Shown here piece after piece: positions 14,591-22,348 of a stretch of DNA of 26,303 bases. This DNA comes from an uncultured Clostridium sp. Its GTDB lineage: Bacteria; Bacillota; Clostridia; TANB77; CAG-508. The first letter of the stretch is position 1. Each line of letters starts with the position of its first letter. Location of the stretch: positions 1 through 26,303 of the forward strand of contig USEX01000017.1 in the NCBI GenBank assembly GCA_900553755.1, written 5' to 3'. Below the pieces are notes generated by a model. That model saw only the letters and a list, made by a program, of their open reading frames with translations, made no database searches and was not told the origin of the DNA. The position numbers and the translations under genes were made by a program.

Positions 14591-15265
14591 CTATACCGTG
14601 TCCTTCCTTGCTATTAATGCTTTAATTTTTATACCTTGCTCAGAAAACATTTTTTCATGTTCTGTTTCTATATTCTCTTCTCCACACCAAAAATTGCTTT
14701 CTGATTTTAAATCATAGGTTTTCTTTTCTATCTCAAAACCCGCTTCTTTAAAGTACATTATACTATCATTAAATAAGCCAGCGTCATCTGTTTTAAAGTA
14801 AATCTTTCCGCCATCATTCAAGAACTGCTTGTACTTTTCAAGTTGTCTTGTATGTGTTAATCTCTTTTTATGGTGTTTTCCCCTTGGCCATGGATTACAG
14901 AAATTTATGTATATTCTTTCTATATTATCTTCCTTATTAAAAATATTTAATATCCTATCAATGTCATATCTTGTTATGTACACATTTTTAGGTTCTTTAT
15001 TTATCTTTAAATATTCTTCTTCTATTTTTCTTTTTGCAAGTCCCAACATTGCATCCACTAAATCTATTGCTACATAGTTTCTACCCAAATTACATGGTGC
15101 TATTTTAGAGATAAATCCGCCTTTCCCGCAGCCTAATTCTAAGTGAATTGGGCTTTTGTTTTCAAAAAGCCCATTCCACTTTCCTATATATTCTTCAGGA
15201 TTATCTATATAAAATTTACTTGCTTCTAATTCTGGTCTTGCCCACTTTTTAAATCGTATTCTCAT
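14591..15265 (-). CDS. trmB: tRNA (guanine-N7-)-methyltransferase TrmB (224 aa)
   Basis: SAM-dependent enzyme that makes m7G46 in the variable loop of tRNAs. The SAM-binding motif LELGCGKGGF is at residues 42-51, the acidic residue for the ribose is in AIDLVDAML, and the family signature NFCNPWPRGKHHKKRLTH spans residues 121-138. Here Asn replaces the more usual Asp before PWP, as I recall for many clostridial members. The region also contains the expected FKTDDAGLF segment. Length is normal. ATG at 15265 with GAGG upstream. It follows the dehydrogenase gene by 12 bases, so the two share a transcript. Confidence 0.95.
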   Translation of the reverse strand: MRIRFKKWARPELEASKFYIDNPEEYIGKWNGLFENKSPIHLELGCGKGGFISKIAPCNLGRNYVAIDLVDAMLGLAKRKIEEEYLKINKEPKNVYITRYDIDRILNIFNKEDNIERIYINFCNPWPRGKHHKKRLTHTRQLEKYKQFLNDGGKIYFKTDDAGLFNDSIMYFKEAGFEIEKKTYDLKSESNFWCGEENIETEHEKMFSEQGIKIKALIARKDTV

Positions 15266-15277
15266 TATTGCCTCATT

Positions 15278-16354
15278 TTATTTTACATATTCATTTAATG
15301 GTTTTGTTCTGTATTGTAAATCTCCCATTTTTTCTGTTGTAACATATCCTGGTTCAGCATTTATTACATCTGGAATTCTATTTACAATAGTTCCACAAGT
15401 TAATTCAACTGTAGCTGGTTTTGCAACTGTTATTGTTGTATCTGGCTCTCCATATACAGTCCACTCGTTTTTATCATACTCTTCTGGTGAATATACTTTT
15501 CCTATACATTCACTCTCTATTGTTATTCCTTCTTCTGTTTCAGTTGTAACAACAGCACTCATCCCTGTAGCATCTCCTGCTTTTACTGTTTCTTCTAAAG
15601 TTGATGAGTAAATATCTTCTTTATATGTTGTTGGTATTGTTACTTGTGTTTGTGATTTTATTGTTAATCCTAATTTTGAACATAACCAACCATTTACGTT
15701 CCACATATATGAAGGTAAATATTCTCCTGATTCTATTATTTTTTCTCTTTCTTCATCACTAATTCTATCTACGCTTGCTACTTGTTTATCAAATTCACTT
15801 AGTGTTAAACCTGCTCCATGAGCTTTAGCTAATGCAATTCCATAGTCTTCTACATTGTAGCTTGAGCTACCTTTAATTTTTGTTATTTTTTGTGTTGAAC
15901 CTGCTATAGATGTAATTAATTGTCCCCAATAAATATCTTGGTATCCACTTCCTGATATTGTGCATCCTGTTTTCTTTGCCATTTCATCAAGTGCTTTTGT
16001 AACTGTAGGATTTGAATTCCATGGATAAAATGCTTCTTCACAAGTAGTAATTGCATTTATTCCTAATTTTGCACATAGCATTAATGCTTCTTCTACATCT
16101 TTTATTAAACTCATTGTTTCTACTACACATATATCTGGTTTTACTTCTTTTAGCATAGCTTCTGCATCATCTAATGCTGTAACTTTTACATTCATAGGTT
16201 CTTTTCCCATTATTGTTCCTATATCTTTTCCTATAACATTAGGGTTAACATCTATTGCCCCTACTATTTCTCCTCCTTTTTCTAGTACATAACGCATAGT
16301 GTAAACTGCCATCTTTCCAGTTCCAAATTGAACTACCTTTACTTTTCTTTCCAT
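15278..16354 (-). CDS. 2,4-diaminopentanoate dehydrogenase-like oxidoreductase (358 aa)
   Basis: NAD(P)-dependent oxidoreductase with an N-terminal Rossmann fold (VVQFGTGKMAVYTM, G11/G13) like dihydrodipicolinate reductase, and a long C-terminal half matching my memory of the 2,4-diaminopentanoate dehydrogenase family (DAP_DH_C). The founding member acts in clostridial ornithine fermentation. None of the other ornithine-pathway genes (oraS/oraE, ortA/ortB) are nearby, so the true substrate could be a different amino acid. GSGYQDIYW around 145-153 and KAHGAG around 183-188 are likely active-site region residues. Strong ribosome site (GGAGG) before the ATG at 16354. A TATAAT element at 16391-16386 marks a probable promoter. 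Confidence 0.8.
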   Translation of the reverse strand: MERKVKVVQFGTGKMAVYTMRYVLEKGGEIVGAIDVNPNVIGKDIGTIMGKEPMNVKVTALDDAEAMLKEVKPDICVVETMSLIKDVEEALMLCAKLGINAITTCEEAFYPWNSNPTVTKALDEMAKKTGCTISGSGYQDIYWGQLITSIAGSTQKITKIKGSSSYNVEDYGIALAKAHGAGLTLSEFDKQVASVDRISDEEREKIIESGEYLPSYMWNVNGWLCSKLGLTIKSQTQVTIPTTYKEDIYSSTLEETVKAGDATGMSAVVTTETEEGITIESECIGKVYSPEEYDKNEWTVYGEPDTTITVAKPATVELTCGTIVNRIPDVINAEPGYVTTEKMGDLQYRTKPLNEYVK

Positions 16355-16385
16355 AAAATACCTCCATAATTTTATTTATATAAAT

Positions 16386-16391
16386 ATTATA
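16386..16391 (-). promoter_or_regulatory. -10 element upstream of the dehydrogenase gene
   Basis: TATAAT on the minus strand, 32 bases before the ATG, embedded in a palindromic AT-rich region (TATCTATAATAGATA adjacent). No clear -35 is visible. The palindrome could be an operator or a weak terminator for the dnaJ-like gene upstream. Confidence 0.4.
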
Positions 16392-16412
16392 TCTATAATA
16401 GATATTTATATA

Positions 16413-17036
16413 CTAAATTTTAATTGTGTCTATCTGCTGAAATGTTTTTCCTATTCCCACAAATATTCCTCTGATTATATCTACAATTAATTTTATAACT
16501 ATATTTTCATTATATAAACTAATCATCCAGTTTCTGCTAAACGGCATTAACCATAGTAGACCTAGTATTGCACAAAATATGAGTATTACTGTTATAGTTA
16601 CCTTTACTTCTTTCCACGTTATCCTATGTGGAACCTTGTATCCTAAGCTTCTAAAATAGTCTTCGTATAGTTTCCTATATTCCTCATTTGCATTTTTCTC
16701 TATTTTTCTCTTTAATCTAGCTTGTTCTTTTCTTGATAAATTCTCAAAACCATATTCTTGATTTGGTTCATCTTCTTGGTATTGGATTTCTTCTTGTGGT
16801 TCACTTAGCCTTTCTCTTTCTTCTTCTAGCTTAGCATCGTATTCTTTCCTTTTGTTTTCATCACTTAATATGCTATAAGCATTATTAATCTTTTTCATTT
16901 TTTCTTCTGCTAAAGCTTTGTTTGAGCCCCCTTGTAAATCCGGATGCCATTTTTTAGCTAATGTTTTATAAGCTTTTTCTATTATTTCTTGCGACGCCTT
17001 CTCACTTACTTCTAGAAGTTCGTATAAATTTTCCAT
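16413..17036 (-). CDS. Membrane-associated DnaJ-domain protein (207 aa)
   Basis: J-domain co-chaperone that should stimulate an Hsp70 (DnaK). The N-terminal J domain (about 2-70) has the diagnostic HPD at residues 31-33 and the NNAYSILSDENKRKEYD helix. There is no Gly/Phe region and no zinc-finger domain, so it is a type III J protein and not the canonical DnaJ. An acidic then basic linker (about 75-140) leads to a hydrophobic segment at 146-165 and another weakly hydrophobic one at about 178-198, suggesting membrane anchoring with the J domain in the cytosol. GTAGGAG precedes the ATG. It is divergent from the DUF4364 gene, from a shared 117-base intergenic region. Confidence 0.9.
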   Translation of the reverse strand: MENLYELLEVSEKASQEIIEKAYKTLAKKWHPDLQGGSNKALAEEKMKKINNAYSILSDENKRKEYDAKLEEERERLSEPQEEIQYQEDEPNQEYGFENLSRKEQARLKRKIEKNANEEYRKLYEDYFRSLGYKVPHRITWKEVKVTITVILIFCAILGLLWLMPFSRNWMISLYNENIVIKLIVDIIRGIFVGIGKTFQQIDTIKI

Positions 17037-17065
17037 TCTATTCTCCTACTTTTCAAATCCCTTAT

Positions 17066-17071
17066 AGTATA
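17066..17071 (-). promoter_or_regulatory. Probable -10 element of the dnaJ-like gene
   Basis: TATACT on the minus strand, 30 bases before the ATG at 17036. The -35 region is T-rich without a good consensus. Confidence 0.35.
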
Positions 17072-17115
17072 CCATTAAAATAAAAAAAATACTATTTTTT
17101 TTTAATAATTTATGT

Positions 17116-17121
17116 TATAAT
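17116..17121 (+). promoter_or_regulatory. Extended -10 promoter for the DUF4364-deoD unit
   Basis: TATAAT preceded by TG plus one base (TGTTATAAT), an extended -10, 32 bases before the TTG start. The -35 position is only T-rich, as is common with extended -10 promoters. Confidence 0.6.
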
Positions 17122-17153
17122 ATTTTTAAATTTTAGTAAATGGAGGAGTTAAT

Positions 17154-17687
17154 TTGAAAATAACATCTGATGATGAATCATTAGCTGAAAATAAAGTATT
17201 AATATTATACGTATTAAACACAGCTAACAAGGCACTAACAAATGATGTATTATATAAACTAGTACTATCAGCAACAGATATGAACTATTTCTATTTTCAA
17301 CAATTTATATTAGACTTAATTAATGTTAAGTATATTTTTTCTTTTCAAAAGGAAGATCAAACTTTATACCAAATAACAGATAGTGGTAAAAGAACTTTAG
17401 ATTTAACTTTGGACCTTCTACCTGGAATCATAAAATTAAAAGCTGATACAAATTTAAAAAGTATTTTAGATAGTTCTGAAGAGGAATCTTCTATTGTTGC
17501 AGAATTTACTCCACTTAGTGAAAACCACTATACTATAGTTTGTAAAATTATTGAAAATAATGAAACTGTTTTTGAGGTGAAAACTTTTGCTGGTTCTAGA
17601 GAAGAAGCTAAAAATATTGTTAGCAATTGGCAAAACCATGCTGAAAGTATATATCCAAAAATATTAGATATTTTAACAAAATGTTAA
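17154..17687 (+). CDS. DUF4364-family protein (177 aa), TTG start
   Basis: Member of the DUF4364 family of Clostridia, small proteins with an N-terminal winged-helix-like region (about 10-80; LILYVLNTANKALTND, and YQITDSGKRTLD resembling a wing) and a C-terminal alpha/beta domain. A transcription-related role is plausible but not established. The start is a TTG at 17154, supported by a perfect GGAGGAG 5-6 bases upstream and no suitable ATG. The stop codon runs straight into the ribosome site of deoD (AAGGAGG), so the two genes form an operon and may be translationally coupled. Confidence 0.88.
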   Translation: MKITSDDESLAENKVLILYVLNTANKALTNDVLYKLVLSATDMNYFYFQQFILDLINVKYIFSFQKEDQTLYQITDSGKRTLDLTLDLLPGIIKLKADTNLKSILDSSEEESSIVAEFTPLSENHYTIVCKIIENNETVFEVKTFAGSREEAKNIVSNWQNHAESIYPKILDILTKC

Positions 17688-17700
17688 GGAGGTTTATTTT

Positions 17701-18420
17701 ATGACACCACATAACGAAGCCAAAATCGGCGATATTGCAAAGATTGTTATTATGCCTGGAGACCCTTTAAGAGCCAAGTACATTGCTGATAATCTTTTAG
17801 AAAATGTTACTCTTGTAAATTCTGTTAGAAATATGTTTGGTTACACAGGATTTTATAAAGGAACTAAATTAACTGTATTTGCTTCTGGTATGGGAATGCC
17901 AAGTATGGGAATTTATTCTTATGAATTGTATAAATTCTACAATGTAGATACAATTATTAGAATTGGTTCTTGTGGAGCTTATAGCCCAGATTTAAATTTA
18001 TTTGATACAATTTTAGTAGATAATGCTTATACAGAAGGAAATTATGCTTTTGAATTAACTGGGAAAAAAGAAAATTTAGCTGCATCTTCAACTGAGATAA
18101 ATTCTGTAATCGAATCCACTTCTAAAGAGCTTGCACTGCCTATTATAAAAGGTAATACTCTTTGTTCAGATTGCTTTGATTATTATGTAAAAGATGTAAA
18201 TGAATTAATTGCTAGATTTCCTAAAGATTTAAATATTATAGGTGCTGAAATGGAAGCATTTGCACTATTTTATAATGCTAAATATTTAAATAAAAAGGCT
18301 TGTTGCCTTCTTACAGTAGTTGATTCACATTATAAAAAACAAGAAATATCAGCTCAAGAACGCCAAACTTCTTTGAATAATATGATTAAAATAGCATTAG
18401 AATCTGCAATTAAATTATAG
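17701..18420 (+). CDS. deoD: Purine nucleoside phosphorylase DeoD type (239 aa)
   Basis: Phosphorolytic cleavage of purine (deoxy)nucleosides for salvage; this family is the hexameric PNP-I type. Visible motifs: LLPGDP-like IMPGDPLRAKYIA near residues 18-30 (phosphate and nucleoside site), GMGMPSMGIYSYELYKFY, RIGSCGAYSPDL, GAEMEAFALF (sugar binding), and TVVDSHYKK, where the Asp occupies the position of the general acid. Several positions differ from the textbook enzyme (GSCGAY rather than GTCGA), so substrate preference could differ. Strong AAGGAGG ribosome site 9 bases before the ATG. A terminator follows 4 bases after the stop. Confidence 0.93.
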   Translation: MTPHNEAKIGDIAKIVIMPGDPLRAKYIADNLLENVTLVNSVRNMFGYTGFYKGTKLTVFASGMGMPSMGIYSYELYKFYNVDTIIRIGSCGAYSPDLNLFDTILVDNAYTEGNYAFELTGKKENLAASSTEINSVIESTSKELALPIIKGNTLCSDCFDYYVKDVNELIARFPKDLNIIGAEMEAFALFYNAKYLNKKACCLLTVVDSHYKKQEISAQERQTSLNNMIKIALESAIKL

Positions 18421-18423
18421 ATA

Positions 18424-18447
18424 AAACCAGCTAATATTAGCTGGTTT
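18424..18447. terminator. Shared bidirectional terminator of deoD and greA
   Basis: Perfect 24-base palindrome (arms AAACCAGCTAAT and complement) between the convergent deoD and greA genes, ending 5 bases before the greA stop codon. T-rich tracts lie on both sides. Confidence 0.85.
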
Positions 18448-18452
18448 ATTTA

Positions 18453-18929
18453 TTATTTTGTTATTGATAAAATCTTATATTTAGCTATTCCTGCTGGTGT
18501 ATGTACTTCTACTGTTGTGCCTTTCTTCTTTCCCATTAGAGCAGCCCCTATTGGTGATTCATTTGATATTCTTCCTTGTGCCAAATCAACTTCTGTTGAT
18601 CCAACTATTGTATAAGAAACTTCTTCATCATATTCTTCATCATATAATTTAACTATATTGCCTACTTGAACCGTTTTTGTATCTATTTCAGATTCATCTA
18701 TTATCTTTGCATATCTAAGTTTATTTTCTAATTCAGCTATTTTACCTTCATTTTCTGCTTGTGCATTTTTTGCCTCATCATATTCAGAATTTTCAGATAA
18801 ATCTCCAAATCCTAAAGCGACCTTTATTCTTTCTGCAATCTCTCCTCTTTTTTCTGTTTTTAAATATTCTAATTCTTTTTCTAAATTATCATATCCTTCT
18901 TGAGTTAAAATTACTTCTTTATCTCCCAT
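18453..18929 (-). CDS. greA: Transcription elongation factor GreA (158 aa)
   Basis: GreA binds the RNA polymerase secondary channel and stimulates cleavage of backtracked RNA. The N-terminal coiled coil has the acidic tip GDLSENSEYDEAK with D43 and E46. The C-terminal FKBP-like domain starts at about residue 80 and includes GRISNESPIGAALMGKKKG. The frame extends 7 codons upstream of the chosen start, but the ATG at 18929 has AAAGGAGGG at ideal spacing, so I place the start there. The length is then typical for the family. Its own promoter overlaps the stop codon of the gene before it. Confidence 0.96.
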   Translation of the reverse strand: MGDKEVILTQEGYDNLEKELEYLKTEKRGEIAERIKVALGFGDLSENSEYDEAKNAQAENEGKIAELENKLRYAKIIDESEIDTKTVQVGNIVKLYDEEYDEEVSYTIVGSTEVDLAQGRISNESPIGAALMGKKKGTTVEVHTPAGIAKYKILSITK

Positions 18930-18969
18930 TATGTATCCCTCCTTTGCCACTTTCTTAACGTATTGCTAT

Positions 18970-18998
18970 ATAATAAACCTTTTTTTACAATTTGTCAA
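18970..18998 (-). promoter_or_regulatory. Promoter of greA
   Basis: On the minus strand, TTGACA (18998-18993), a 17-base spacer and TATTAT (18975-18970), about 40 bases before the greA start. The -35 overlaps the TGA stop of the upstream 294-residue gene. Confidence 0.75.
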
Positions 18999-19879
18999 CA
19001 TTTACTTTTGTTGAATTCTTTAATGTTAATTTTTCCATTATTTCCCATTAAATTTCTTATATTCACGGCTGTTGCATTATTAATAAAACGCTGTTGCAAG
19101 TATTTTTCACTAGTTATTTTATCTCTATTTTTAGCCTCTATATTATTAATAATAATTCCGCTAAAACAATTTATTTTCTTTATTTTATTATGGGTCAAAT
19201 TTAAAATAATAGCTTCTCTATTTATTGAATACTCATTTAACTCTTTTTCATCAAGACAAGTATTTATTATATATGTAGCTCTAGCTAATGCTTTTCTTTT
19301 ATTATTTGATACAATTATTGGTATCTCATAATTTGTATACATGTACTCTTCAAATTTTTTATATGTTTTTGTATTTTCTGTAATAATGTTCAAACACTTA
19401 TAATTTTCTGCTAAATAAAGCAATTTCTTTTTTATAATTTCGTCATAATTCTGGCTAATTACATATACATTATTTTCTTGCTTTTTGGATTCTTTTATGC
19501 TAATTATATAATCTAAGGTTTCTAATATGTTCTTATTAAATATTTCTTTATCTTCCTTATTATATTGAATTATTTTATTTATTATATAACTATCCGTATA
19601 CTGCAATTTTTCCTTTAAATAATCAGACAAAATAATCCTACATTGTTTTTTATCAAAGGAATATAAAATTTTTTCTATCTTTCTTATGCTTTTACCTATA
19701 TTATTTGTATATAAAACATATTCATTATATTCTTTTAGTCCTTCTAATAGATTAAATTTAGTGTATAAATAATACTTTATTTTCCTAGCATATTTATACA
19801 CTTTATTTTTTTTAGTTTTTCTTGTAATTGCAAGAAACATTTTTAAATTATCACATACATCAAAATAAACCTTTTGCAT
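18995..19879 (-). CDS. Hypothetical protein, Rossmann-like C-terminal half (294 aa)
   Basis: Unrecognised protein, very rich in Lys, Ile, Asn and Tyr. The first 120 residues look helical and basic. Residues from about 135 (NNVYVISQNYDEIIKKKLLY), through NYKCLNIITENTKTYKKFEE and EIPIIVSNNKRKALARATYI to AIILNL, alternate beta strands and helices in a way that recalls nucleotide-binding or shikimate-dehydrogenase/glutamyl-tRNA-reductase-like Rossmann folds. There is no clear glycine-rich loop, so no enzyme activity is proposed. No signal peptide or membrane helix. The ribosome site before ATG 19879 is poor, so the start could be different or expression low. It lies 36 bases after the GH18 gene and before the greA promoter. 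Confidence 0.75.
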   Translation of the reverse strand: MQKVYFDVCDNLKMFLAITRKTKKNKVYKYARKIKYYLYTKFNLLEGLKEYNEYVLYTNNIGKSIRKIEKILYSFDKKQCRIILSDYLKEKLQYTDSYIINKIIQYNKEDKEIFNKNILETLDYIISIKESKKQENNVYVISQNYDEIIKKKLLYLAENYKCLNIITENTKTYKKFEEYMYTNYEIPIIVSNNKRKALARATYIINTCLDEKELNEYSINREAIILNLTHNKIKKINCFSGIIINNIEAKNRDKITSEKYLQQRFINNATAVNIRNLMGNNGKINIKEFNKSKC

Positions 19880-19915
19880 ATATAAATAATATGCAGATAT
19901 CCATTTTTTATTCTT

Positions 19916-21595
19916 TTATTTTATATTTAATATTTCTGAAACACTATCCCATGTTTCGCTTGTTTCTCTATCTTTAGCCCAGAATGATGCTCCAGATAAA
20001 TTATATTTATTTATTAAGGATAACTTTTCTCTTATTGATTTTATATCTTCTATCCAAACCCTATAAGTAGCACCATTTTGCTTGTATTCAACATAATTTT
20101 GTTTTAATGTATCATTCCATTCTATTGTAGCATCTGATGGAATTTTTTTATAAGTATCTTTCATAAATACTACTTCACTAGTGCTTTTACCTTCTTCATT
20201 TGTTTTCCATATCCTTGTATAAAAAGGTATTCCCAATATTATTTTCTCTGCATCTACTTCTTCTTGTTTTAAGAATTTGTTTAAATTCGATTCTACCCAA
20301 TCATAACCAGCTGTAGTTCCTGGCTCAGTTGATGATATACCATTTTGGTCATAAGCCATGAAAACTATATAATCAGCTGTTTTAGCTATCAGATTTCTAT
20401 TATAACATAGTGACCAATCTGCAGAACCATCAGGAGCTGTAACATCTACAGAAAGTACTTTACCAATTTCTCTTAATCGCGGTGCTAATTCTAGAACTAA
20501 TTTAGAATATGCGTCTTTATCTGCCTCATATATATTTTCAAAGTCCAAATTTATTCCATCAAGGTCATATTTCATTACAACATCTATTAAATTATTAATA
20601 AATTCCTCTCTTAATCTATAATCATTTATTATCTCTGATGTTGTATCCTTCCATGAGTTATTTGAAGCTAAAGCCCATACTTTATATCCATTATTGTGTG
20701 CCCAGTTTATATACTGTACTCCTGCATTTCCTATATTAGTGCTAATCTCGCCCTTGCCCTGTTGTTTCAAGCTTATAAATGCAGGTGATACAACATTTAC
20801 TCCTTCTATTTTTCCTGTCCTTGTTGGAGCTGAAGCGTACTCCGAAAAATAATCCCATGCTAAACTTACTTTTCCTTCTATCTGCTTGTCTAATTTCAAA
20901 TCTTCTCTAACTGATTGTGCATTAACTAAACTATTAGTTTTTACATAACCTATTTTTCCATCTTCCGTTGTTATTTTTGTCCATCCATTTTTAGTATCTT
21001 CTGTTGTTACTACTGTAACATTGTCGCCTCTTTTTATTTTATCAACAGTTTTTGAAAAAAATGTTGACTGATATTTTACCTTATTATCTTTACTTGAATT
21101 TGCATAAACAAGTTTTCTATCTAACGATACAATTATTACTGTATCAGTGTCTTTCACATATTTTGTTTCCACATTGTATACACTTTTTGAAATTTCCGAA
21201 AATGGAATATAATATTCTCCATTTTCTTCTATTGTTTCCGCATATAAATTAACTTTAGAACTGTTTATTTCTATTTGCTTTTTTCCAATTGGCAAAGCGG
21301 CTACTTTCGTATCAGATGCTGTAACTATTTGGTTATACTTGCTATCATAATATATATCACCATCAAAAAAGTTTTCTACATCATCCTGAGATATATAAAC
21401 CACATCATCTTTTACCAAAACATCATTTTTTAGTCTTTTAGTTACATTTCCATTATTTATAACTAAATTCGTTTTATCGGTTATATCATTTCTAATATAA
21501 TTAGGAGCCAAATTTAGTATTATCACTATTGCAATCATGCTTAATGCTGTTACTAATATTTTTCCTATACCACTTTTTTTCCTTCTTATTGCCAT
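19916..21595 (-). CDS. Membrane-anchored glycoside hydrolase family 18 protein with SH3 domain (559 aa)
   Basis: Cell-surface protein likely acting on a beta-1,4 GlcNAc-containing polymer such as peptidoglycan or spore cortex, by analogy with GH18 proteins SleL/YaaH/YdhD. Layout: short cytosolic basic N-terminus; one TM or uncleaved signal helix (about 12-31); a copper-amine-oxidase-like stalk domain (about 45-160; KNDVLVKDDVVYISQDD, GEYYIPFSEIS); a bacterial SH3 domain (about 172-225; KRGDNVTVV, GWTKITTEDGKIGYV); and a GH18 barrel (about 262-559) with the catalytic DxxDxDxE-type motif DGINLDFE at 346-353, E353 being the predicted acid/base, plus VFMAYDQNG. Good ribosome site (GGAGGG). Placement after glycolytic genes gives no functional clue. 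Confidence 0.92.
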   Translation of the reverse strand: MAIRRKKSGIGKILVTALSMIAIVIILNLAPNYIRNDITDKTNLVINNGNVTKRLKNDVLVKDDVVYISQDDVENFFDGDIYYDSKYNQIVTASDTKVAALPIGKKQIEINSSKVNLYAETIEENGEYYIPFSEISKSVYNVETKYVKDTDTVIIVSLDRKLVYANSSKDNKVKYQSTFFSKTVDKIKRGDNVTVVTTEDTKNGWTKITTEDGKIGYVKTNSLVNAQSVREDLKLDKQIEGKVSLAWDYFSEYASAPTRTGKIEGVNVVSPAFISLKQQGKGEISTNIGNAGVQYINWAHNNGYKVWALASNNSWKDTTSEIINDYRLREEFINNLIDVVMKYDLDGINLDFENIYEADKDAYSKLVLELAPRLREIGKVLSVDVTAPDGSADWSLCYNRNLIAKTADYIVFMAYDQNGISSTEPGTTAGYDWVESNLNKFLKQEEVDAEKIILGIPFYTRIWKTNEEGKSTSEVVFMKDTYKKIPSDATIEWNDTLKQNYVEYKQNGATYRVWIEDIKSIREKLSLINKYNLSGASFWAKDRETSETWDSVSEILNIK

Positions 21596-21636
21596 ATTAA
21601 GTTTTCCCTCCGCATTTTAAATGCTTTTTATTTACA

Positions 21637-22323
21637 TTAGTTTGTAATTTTCAATAGCTGACTTTTTATTGGTTTTATTTCTTCTTCATCATCTATTGGT
21701 TGTTCTTCTATTTCATCGTTTTCTTGAACATATTCCACTTCTTCTCTATTATATTTTATTTTGTTATAATCATGTTTTTGGTAAAAAGTCTCCGAATCTG
21801 TTTTTACCTTATGCTCACCTTTTTCTTCTTCTTCAAGGTAACTCTCAAGCATTTGCCTTTCTTTTTTGCTTAGTTTTTCTATTGGATATTCTAAATGTTT
21901 ATATTGCCATATTATTCTTCTATCATCGTTTGTATAGAATGAAGTTTTTAATTCATCATAATTGTACTCTACTAAAAATTCTACATTTTCCATACTAATA
22001 GTAATATTGCTCCATACGGCGCCATCCAATTTTCTCGATTCTTCCCTGAGCTTTTTTATCAGTTCATATAATTCATCAACTAATTTCATATATTCTTCTT
22101 CATCTATGTTAAACTTTTTAGGTACCTCATAAACATTTATCGGATTCTTCTTTATAATACTTTTGGGGAAATAGTAAAAAAACATTTCCCCATTAGTAGT
22201 TTTATTTCTATGATCTATTACTGATGCATATAAATATATGCTGTTCCATTTTTCTGGTATCATGTAGCATAAATGATTTCTAATTTCAGAATATAAGTTT
22301 TTTAAGGTTGTCTTTTTCTGCAT
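21637..22323 (-). CDS. YezG-like (DUF600) immunity-type protein with acidic tail (228 aa)
   Basis: The first 150 residues resemble YezG/DUF600 proteins, the immunity partners of polymorphic YeeF-type toxins. Similarities as I remember the family: YMIPEKWNSIYLYASV at 20-35, MFFYYFPK at 47-54, FNIDEEEYMKLVDELYELIKKL at 71-92 (in two parts: FNIDEEE, then DELYELIKKL), and RRIIWQYKHL at 135-144. After about 150 it has an unusual Glu-rich, low-complexity extension ending IKSQLLKITN. There is no toxin gene beside it in this window, and it sits 25 bases after gpmI, so it might be a stand-alone housekeeping relative. Start ATG 22323 has GGGGGA upstream. Confidence 0.75.
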   Translation of the reverse strand: MQKKTTLKNLYSEIRNHLCYMIPEKWNSIYLYASVIDHRNKTTNGEMFFYYFPKSIIKKNPINVYEVPKKFNIDEEEYMKLVDELYELIKKLREESRKLDGAVWSNITISMENVEFLVEYNYDELKTSFYTNDDRRIIWQYKHLEYPIEKLSKKERQMLESYLEEEEKGEHKVKTDSETFYQKHDYNKIKYNREEVEYVQENDEIEEQPIDDEEEIKPIKSQLLKITN

Positions 22324-22348
22324 AAATCCCCCATATTTTTCCTTATAT

